DNA of 14,597 bases, from positions 2,833,703 to 2,848,299 of the forward strand of contig PJRA01000508.1 in the NCBI GenBank assembly GCA_016987375.1, read 5' to 3'. This DNA comes from Brachionus koreanus (Eukaryota > Rotifera > Eurotatoria > Ploima > Brachionidae). Positions 9,346-14,597 of this stretch are shown here, piece by piece; position 1 is the stretch's first letter; each line of letters starts with the position of its first letter. Under the pieces are notes generated by a model, which saw nothing but the letters and a program-made list of their open reading frames with translations, was not told the origin of the DNA and did no database searches. The position numbers and the translations under genes were made by a program.

Positions 9346-9813
9346 ATTGCTTCATTAACCTTTCAAAAAGTTCGTTTGATTTTAATTTTGTAATTTAAAA
9401 TGAGTTTTTTTCTGCTGAGTTTTTTAAATTCGAATTTTATTCTGCTGGTTAAAATTTCAATCCTCTTATCAAAATGTCTTTTACTAAAAAAAATTCTTAA
9501 GTTTTTCTTTCTTTTATTATTAGTTTAAAATTACTCCAGCTTTACTGTGAAATTTACAGATAAATCTATTTGAACAAAAAATTAAATGAATAATTTGAAA
9601 AGAAATCATATTAAAAAGATAGAAAAAAATGCGAATAGAACATTTTTTGGATCAGCACAGCAATCAAGCAATCTTTCAAAATATATTATTAGATTTACAT
9701 TAAAATTCTAATTACTTAATACAAATGTGACCATTTTCAAAATTTTCGTGACCAATATCTTTGTGTATGTGACCAAAAAAAAACCTAGACCAGTCAAAAA
9801 AAATACCTTGTCA
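9346..9813. other. AT-rich intergenic stretch
   Basis: No supported gene. The heptamer GTGACCA occurs three times between about 9725 and 9775 at unequal spacing, too short to interpret. Confidence 0.4.
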
Positions 9814-10142
9814 CAAGTGCACGACTTCAACGTATGGTTTAAATTTTTTTCTTATCATTTAATTATTCAAGGTGTCACTATAAATATTTGATTGTAAACT
9901 TTTGTTACCTAATAAAATACTTTATTTATTAAAAATATACTTGAGGGCGGGCCTTAGGTTAGTAAATAAATATATTACAAGTATTTTTTTTCCCAAATTT
10001 TTTCATCAAAATAAACCCAAAAATTTCAAGACAACAAAAGATATTATTTGAGCAATTAACTTTTGATTTTTTTCTAAAAATATAAATATCGAGTTAGAAA
10101 GAAATTTTAAAACAAAAAATATAAACAAAAATTAAAAAAAAT
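9814..10142 (+). repeat. Interspersed repeat, copy A (with 54-bp extra segment)
   Basis: Matches copy B (13944-14221) in direct orientation. 9814-9919 aligns with 13944-14049 without gaps. Copy A then has 54 extra bases (9920-9973) where B has one, and 9974-10142 aligns with 14051-14221 with a few substitutions and single-base gaps. The extra segment is GC-richer in its centre and bounded by TTTATTTA (9921-9928) and TAAATAAA (9963-9970), so it may itself be a small insertion. The family is unknown and no coding capacity is seen. Confidence 0.85.
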
Positions 10143-10728
10143 TAGACTTTTCTATCTTTCAACTTCTGTTAAGATACAGTTTTTTAAAACTTTTATTTTA
10201 CCTTACTTTGACTACTGTTCAACTCTTCTATGTTATTTTTCCAAAGAGGCCAAGCCAAGAGCTATCAAACTAGCCAAGAGTTATTATTTTTCAATATTTA
10301 AACTGTTTAAGTTTAAATTTGAAGTTAATAACTTTAATGATGTGAATAACTTTTTGGAAAAATATGGCTTATATGCATTTCAGCACAGATTTCTAGAGAG
10401 AATGTTAACATTTTCTTTTAAGACATTTTACTATCATAATTCGCCTGAACACTTATAAAACAAATTATCCAAAAATGACTCAAGAAATTTAAGATACAAT
10501 TTAAGGAATAGCGAAAACTTAATAGAACCAATGGCAAAATCTAATAATGGAGAAAAAACGTTTGGATTTTTTTACTCAAGATTGATAAATAGCTTTGTGA
10601 TCAAGAGATCAATGTTGAAATTCACCACATTCAAGCTTTCTATTTACAATAATATAAATTTAATTTTTACAGATTTTGTTAAAATATTTAAAAGATTTGA
10701 TTTAAATTTTTCAATGTTTAATTTTTAA
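10111..10728 (+). mobile_element. LINE reverse transcriptase C-terminal half, one stop
   Basis: A single frame from about 10111 to TAA at 10726-10728 is interrupted only by TAA at 10456-10458. It reads VKIQFFKTFILPYFDYCSTL (the LINE ...K.FILP.FDYCS thumb region), then YGLYAFQHRFLERMLTFSFK, then YNLRNSENL, GEKTFGFFYSRLINSF and IFTDFVKIFKRFDLNF. The order FDYCS, then L..FQHR, then YNLRN, then G..TF.FF...LIN matches the C-terminal part of jockey/CR1-type reverse transcriptases. The palm with its FADD box is missing, so the copy is 5'-truncated. Recognisable protein begins at about 10141, where the match between repeats A and B ends. The single stop suggests a young or slowly decaying copy compared with the element at 4735-5185. 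Confidence 0.75.
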
Positions 10729-10860
10729 ATTAGTCAAAACATCTATTTTATTTTAAAAGTATTTAATGTTTTCATATTCAATTTAAATAAATGAAGTGTT
10801 AATCAGTCTATTAGACAAGGGCACTTGCCTGTTGATTAGCCTTGAAATTGAAAAAATCTT
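10729..10860 (+). repeat. Probable LINE 3' untranslated region with small hairpin
   Basis: Sequence just after the LINE stop. It contains GGCA-CT-TGCC at 10820-10829 inside a locally GC-richer patch that also includes CTGTTGATTAGCC. A short stem-loop near the 3' end is common in LINEs and can guide their reverse transcriptase. The true end of the element is not visible. Confidence 0.35.
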
Positions 10861-11398
10861 TTTCAAAATTAATGAAATATAAAATTTGAAAGAAGTGAAA
10901 ATTTACAAAATAAAAAAGTTAACAAATTACTTTTTAGCTGATGGAAATCTATTATATAGATTAAAAATTCAGTCTTTACTGCTATTTTAAATATAATTAT
11001 TATTATTATTATTAAAAATATAGTTTGGGTTATAAACCCTGGCAGTTTGGAATGGAACTTAGACCTTCCTTTCAGCCAACTGTAATAAGTTCATAGAAAG
11101 ATTATAATAAATATATTTTTAATATAATTTGACGCCAAATTTTCTATAATTTTTTTTAATATTTTATTTTAACAATTTCGGGTATAAAAATTTGAAAATT
11201 TTATTAATTGTTTCTGTTATCATTAATTTTGATTAAATTGTTTTTCATAGTGATTTTGTGAAGTTGATTTCAATTTGCTCATTTTAATTCAGTAAAACTT
11301 AAATAATTTTTTAGATTGCAAATGATTAATCAATTCTGCTAAATGTTACACTGTGTAACAATTTTGTTTTAGTTAATAAAATTATGTTCTCAATGGAA
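10861..11398. other. Intergenic stretch with ATT microsatellite and small palindromes
   Basis: It holds an ATT run at 10996-11014 (about six units), a hairpin GGGTT-ATA-AACCC near 11027-11039, and a palindrome GTTACAC-T-GTGTAAC at 11345-11359. No coding frame is supported. Confidence 0.5.
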
Positions 11399-11645
11399 AT
11401 CAAGACATTCTACAGCATAATCCTAGAAAGAATCAAAAATTCCTTTGATGTTGTACTTAGAGAAGAACAAGCAGGATTTAGACGAGGAAGAGAATACATA
11501 GATCAGATATTTGCACTTAGGTATACACTTAGCTAGCATCATATAGCAAAGCATGGAATAGAATAGTTTCATGTATCTTAACTTCATTGACTTCAAAAAA
11601 GCTTTTGATAACATACACAGGGAAGACCATATTAAGATCATATGA
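11399..11645 (+). mobile_element. Non-LTR reverse transcriptase fragment, frameshifted
   Basis: The frame from 11399 reads IKTFYSIILERIKNSFDVVL then REEQAGFRRGREYIDQIFAL, ending at a TAG. A second frame from about 11568 to TGA 11643-11645 reads FMYLNFIDFKKAFDNIHRED. The REEQAGFRxGRxxxDQIFxLR block and the FIDFKKAFD block (reverse transcriptase motif A with the first metal-binding Asp) are hallmarks of non-LTR reverse transcriptases. The two frames are offset and a stop intervenes, so this is a dead fragment. Motif C (FADD) is absent. It represents a different part of the enzyme from the LINE at 10111-10728, on the same strand, and need not be the same element. The minus-strand open frame over 11423-11665 is its shadow. 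Confidence 0.82.
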
Positions 11646-11961
11646 CCTGCCACAGAAGTAAGCAAACTTGATAAAACTCTTCTAAACTTAAGAAATTTGA
11701 GTGTAGCGTTGAGTGGAGTGTAGCGAGTTTTTTTTTGAATCCATAAGCGGCTGCGGTCCGATAGTGCGTAGTTTTGCTACGCGCGAACCTTAGAATATTT
11801 TTTTAAATAAATAAATCATTCTTCTTGAAAAAATTAAGTCATAATTTACTTTAAAAAAATATAATCATCATTTATTCAACTCGTGTAAAATAGGTGTATT
11901 CAAATTTTTACCTCAAAGTTTTTAATTTTAATGCAATTTAGACAAACAACTAATTTAAATA
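11646..11961. other. Spacer downstream of HDHD5-like gene with GC-richer patch
   Basis: GAGTGTAGCG is directly repeated (11699-11708, 11716-11725). A hairpin GCGTAG-TTTTG-CTACGC spans 11766-11782 and extends by a wobble and a G-C pair. The patch 11696-11790 is GC-richer than its surroundings and may be the tail of the neighbouring element or a separate repeat. No tRNA-like A/B boxes could be made out. Confidence 0.4.
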
Positions 11962-11967
11962 TTTATT
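11962..11967 (-). terminator. Candidate poly(A) signal of HDHD5-like gene
   Basis: The minus strand has AATAAA about 80 nt after the stop codon (12050-12048), followed by a T/G-rich stretch (about 11952-11941) of the kind found downstream of cleavage sites. Position and order fit, but AATAAA is common in AT-rich DNA. Confidence 0.45.
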
Positions 11968-12047
11968 TATAAATCTAGGGAGAAAGATAAAATTTAAAAA
12001 AAAACATTAAAAACCAAGTCTAGACTAAACAAACAAAAAATGTATTT

Positions 12048-13633
12048 TTAAAGATTAGATTGCTTTATAATATGATCAACAGCATCTTTCAAATTATCCA
12101 CAGTCAAATCAGGAATGTTGTCTTGATCATCAAAATAACTAATAAATGAATTTTTTCGCGACAATGCATCTCTAAGTTCATTTTTGTCCAAATTAATTTG
12201 ACCATTTGACTCAGTCCGAATTATGGGCACATTCAAATTTTTAGCTTGTCCATCAGTAAAACATTCATCATTATTGTTTTTATCAAGATGAGAAACGAAC
12301 AAATTTCTCAAATGAACCATTAGATCACTGCTCGGATTGTAGACACCAGTTGAGACTAGAATGGATTCAACGTGCTCTGTGTTTTTAGTCTCCGAGGCGA
12401 ACATGTCTGGCACAACCAAACTTTGTCTTCTCGAGTTCTGACACGATGCACGTCTTGACGATCTTCTTGACGACTTGCAATTCAACTCAGTCAAGTGTTC
12501 TTTGAATGCATTAGCACCTTTGATGTCAACTTCTGGATTATCTCTGAAAAATAAATTTAAAAAAAAATTTTTTTTTTTATCAAACACAAATGTACCCAAT
12601 AATATAAAATTTATTTATTCTATTTCCGTTTTTGCTTAAACGCTGAATTTGCTCAGCCGCATATTCGTATGTAACCAAATATGGCTTTCCCATCAATTCT
12701 TCATAAACTAGTTCATTTTTAGTAATTTTCTGAAATTTTTGAATTTGAAAAAAAATTTGAAAAAAAAAATTATATGAATACCATAAAGAGGGCTTCTAGA
12801 CACTCCAAGAAAGCACCATGACCAAATCTGGGCAGAGCAGCAGCGCCCTTGAACGTCAAGTCCTTGTTGCATGCTATGACCGGCAAATGGGGAAAAGGCA
12901 CAAACTTAAATTTAGCCCTTGGGTCGCCATTAGTCATTAAAATGTCAATCAAAACTTGCAAAGAACACTCCCAATTTATTGGTTCACCTAGCAATAGAAT
13001 GGCCTCAATAGGCCGAAATTCTTGCTGAGCACGAATTTTTTCAGCAGTCAAAGGCGTATTCTTCACAAAAGCAAAAAATAAAAAACGAAAAATATTTAAA
13101 ACCTATATTGAATAATTTACGAGTAAAATTTTTCTTTTATCATGATCAATGTAGTCAAGATCTGGAAAAATTTCAACCAATTCTTCTACAGTTAAATAAT
13201 CAGAAAAGCCAAGTCTAAAAAAAAATTATTTACTAAAATGTTACATTTTTCTAAAATCAAATTACTCAGCAATAAGACCATAAGAGTCGTGTTGACAGCA
13301 GACAAGAACTCTTTTGTCATGGTACTGAGTGAGTGCATGGCATGGTGAAGGAGCGACTACTACATGGTCAGATGTGAACGGAAGCTCAAGAATCTTGCTC
13401 AAATTATCGACCAGAACAGCAGAACAGTAAGTTCCATTGGTTACAAAGACAAATGGAATGTCGTTGTTCCATAGAGAGTGAATGGCCTCTTTGGACCATT
13501 CGAACGGCTTTCCTCCGTGGAGTACTACACCGTCTATGTCAATAAACACTCCTGGGTTTTTTATATTATCCTAAAATTTCAAAGTAATAAAAAAAAATAT
13601 TTATTTCTTGTTTATTTTTACATTAATTTCCAT
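12048..13633 (-). CDS. HDHD5/CECR5-like HAD-superfamily hydrolase, six exons
   Basis: Exons in transcript order: 13633-13622, 13570-13266, 13214-13121, 13060-12782, 12729-12596, 12543-12048; introns of 51, 51, 60, 52 and 52 nt, all GT-AG, phases agreeing; 1320 nt, 439 codons plus stop (vertebrate HDHD5 is a little over 420). All four HAD motifs are present: FIDIDGVV with D15 and D17; FVFVTNG with T48; LMGKP with K245; GDNPEVD with D276 and D281. Family-specific blocks include ILLLGEPINWE, FPHLPVIACNKDL, PRFGHGAFLECLE and ILVSTGVYNP. The fold predicts Mg-dependent phosphoryl transfer; substrate is unknown, and vertebrate relatives are thought to be mitochondrial. Between motif IV and STGVYNP lies a Ser/Arg-rich stretch (299-316). 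Exon 1 encodes only MEIN and shows no targeting peptide, so the start is the least certain part; the first ATG after an upstream in-frame stop was chosen. Confidence 0.93.
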
Positions 13634-13943
13634 GTTTTGGTCTAGATTGAATATCCAAAAGGTAATGAATGTGGTTGGAATCGGCGCTTTTTAAATGAGC
13701 AATATCACACGCCCTATTTTTTACATAAACAAACAACCAATACATTTTATATAGTCTTGCGCTTGAATCGTGCCATGGAGAATAGATTAGTTATAAAAAT
13801 GTGCTTTACACTAGCGATGGTATGCTATGATTTGTATAGCTCTCACTTATTCGATGGATGATTCTATAGACAGAAACTTTTAAATTCAAAATTTGGTGGG
13901 TATCCAAAATATTGGCTTATTTTTTTTTCTTAATTTTTTTTTT
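13634..13943. other. Upstream region of HDHD5-like gene
   Basis: No coding frame is seen. The composition is more mixed than in other spacers. It contains the TATA-like site listed separately. The frame of the chosen ATG stays open upstream only to a TAA about 20 codons away, with no other ATG. Confidence 0.5.
13745..13753 (-). promoter_or_regulatory. TATA-like element upstream of HDHD5-like gene
   Basis: The minus strand reads CTATATAAAATG, about 112 nt before the ATG at 13633. A start site 25-30 nt downstream would leave a leader of about 85 nt. Chance occurrence is quite possible at this base composition. Confidence 0.28.
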
Positions 13944-14221
13944 CAAGTGCACGACTTCAACGTATGGTTTAAATTTTTTTCTTATCATTTAATTATTCAA
14001 GGTGTCACTATAAATATTTGATTGTAAACTTTTGTTACCTAATAAAATAAATTATAAGTATTTTTTTTTCCCAAATTTTTTCATCAAAATAAACCCAAAA
14101 ATTTCAAGACAACAAAAGATATTATTTGAGCAATTAACATTTGATTTTTTTCTATAAATATAAATATCGAATTAGTAAGAAATTTTAAAACAAAAAATAT
14201 GAACAAAAATTAAAAAAAATA
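13944..14221 (+). repeat. Interspersed repeat, copy B
   Basis: Direct-orientation partner of copy A at 9814-10142, starting at the same CAAGTGCACGAC and diverging after the same A-rich run. It lacks the 54-bp segment seen in A. The flanks differ on both sides, so the edges are real element or duplication boundaries. A and B bracket the HDHD5-like gene. Confidence 0.85.
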
Positions 14222-14262
14222 TCTTGAATTATCAGCTTTTTTTGGAATCTCTTTATTTAGAT

Positions 14263-14320
14263 CTAGGGTTGGTCGACCGGTTAGAAACCTAACCGGTTTT
14301 AAAAAATCGGTCGAAAAATA
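14263..14320. repeat. Palindrome-rich leader of the AACCGG array
   Basis: GGTCGACC (14271-14278) is a perfect palindrome. ACCGGTTAG (14276-14284) pairs perfectly with CTAACCGGT (14289-14297) around a 4-nt loop. A further ATCGGTCG follows near 14306. The unit begins abruptly after an AT-rich stretch at TAGGGTTGG, which looks like a transposon terminus, though no coding sequence is visible before the window ends. Confidence 0.6.
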
Positions 14321-14539
14321 AAACCGGTTATTGTAACCGGTTTGAATCTATAACAGGTTACTGTAACCGGTTTGAATCTATAACCGGTTATTGTAACCGG
14401 TTTGAATCTATAACCGGATATTGTAACCGGTTTGAATCTATAACCGGATATTGTAACCGGTTTGAATCTATAACCGGTTATTGTAACCGGTTTGAATCTA
14501 TAACCGGTTATTGTAACCGGTTTGAATCTATAACCGGTT
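14321..14539 (+). repeat. 30-bp tandem array, each unit a hairpin
   Basis: Six full 30-bp units (14341-14520) plus partial units on both sides, about 7.3 copies. Each has TTTGAATCTAT followed by AACCGGTTA-TTG-TAACCGG, and AACCGGTTA pairs with TAACCGGTT of the next join in a perfect 9-bp stem. Two units carry GGATA instead of GGTTA, and one has ACAGGTTACTG. The high similarity of units indicates recent expansion or homogenisation. It probably belongs to the subterminal region of a DNA transposon, judged from the leader and from the similar AAAAAACCGAC at the window end. Confidence 0.95.
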
Positions 14540-14597
14540 TAAAAGTAAATAAGATAACAAAATCGATTAGAATTTTTTTGGATTTTAAAAAACCGAC
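14540..14597. other. Window edge beyond the array
   Basis: AT-rich sequence ending in TTTTAAAAAACCGAC, which resembles TTTTAAAAAATCGGTCG before the array. The element may continue outside the window. Confidence 0.4.

Noticed and set aside
11423..11665. Minus-strand 80-codon frame
   Set aside because: Antisense shadow of the reverse transcriptase fragment, whose plus-strand translation carries named motifs.
11755..11790. tRNA or tRNA-derived SINE
   Set aside because: Only one stem-loop is present. No cloverleaf, anticodon arm or A/B box promoter could be made out.
411..13633. A functional operon or new gene system linking the two genes
   Set aside because: They share a strand but are separated by about 5 kb of repeat-filled DNA, and each belongs to a known family with no known joint role.
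14321..14539. CRISPR array
   Set aside because: Units are contiguous with no variable spacers, and the context is an animal genome. It is a tandem repeat.

Overview
The window is AT-rich eukaryotic (animal-type) DNA, not bacterial. Open frames are short, but on the minus strand they join through GT-AG introns of 46-60 nt with fully consistent phases into two complete genes. Small introns, extreme AT content, an animal-type SLC22 transporter and degraded jockey/CR1-like LINEs suggest a small invertebrate. A monogonont rotifer is my best guess; that is inference, because no species marker is present.

Layout. (1) 411-7066, minus: a seven-exon SLC22-family organic ion transporter, 555 codons plus stop. 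Two of its introns are long. Intron 4 (1350-2677) looks mostly empty. Intron 1 (3237-6682) is a graveyard of mobile-element pieces: an unassigned plus-strand frame (3384-3656), a plus-strand LINE tail (3842-4222), the C-terminus of a DDE transposase (4348-4620), a minus-strand LINE tail ending in a microsatellite (4735-5185), and a 91-bp-arm foldback repeat (5902-6141). (2) 7067-12047: about 5 kb of intergenic DNA with a GC-richer anonymous repeat (8191-8366), a decayed spliced-looking coding relic (9039-9345), copy A of an interspersed repeat (9814-10142), a LINE C-terminus (10111-10728) and another reverse transcriptase piece (11399-11645). (3) 12048-13633, minus: a six-exon HDHD5/CECR5-type HAD-superfamily gene, 439 codons plus stop, with all four HAD motifs. 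(4) 13634-14597: its upstream region, copy B of the interspersed repeat (13944-14221), and a 30-bp tandem array of AACCGG-type palindromes running toward the window edge.

The two genes lie head-to-tail on one strand, but nothing suggests a functional link: one is a plasma-membrane solute carrier, the other a phosphatase-fold protein whose vertebrate relatives are thought to be mitochondrial. I found no tRNA, rRNA, CRISPR, or defence-type gene cluster and no convincing new multi-gene system. The least explained signals are the palindromic 30-bp array, the intronic foldback, the two undiagnosed coding relics, and a Ser/Arg-rich insertion just after HAD motif IV.
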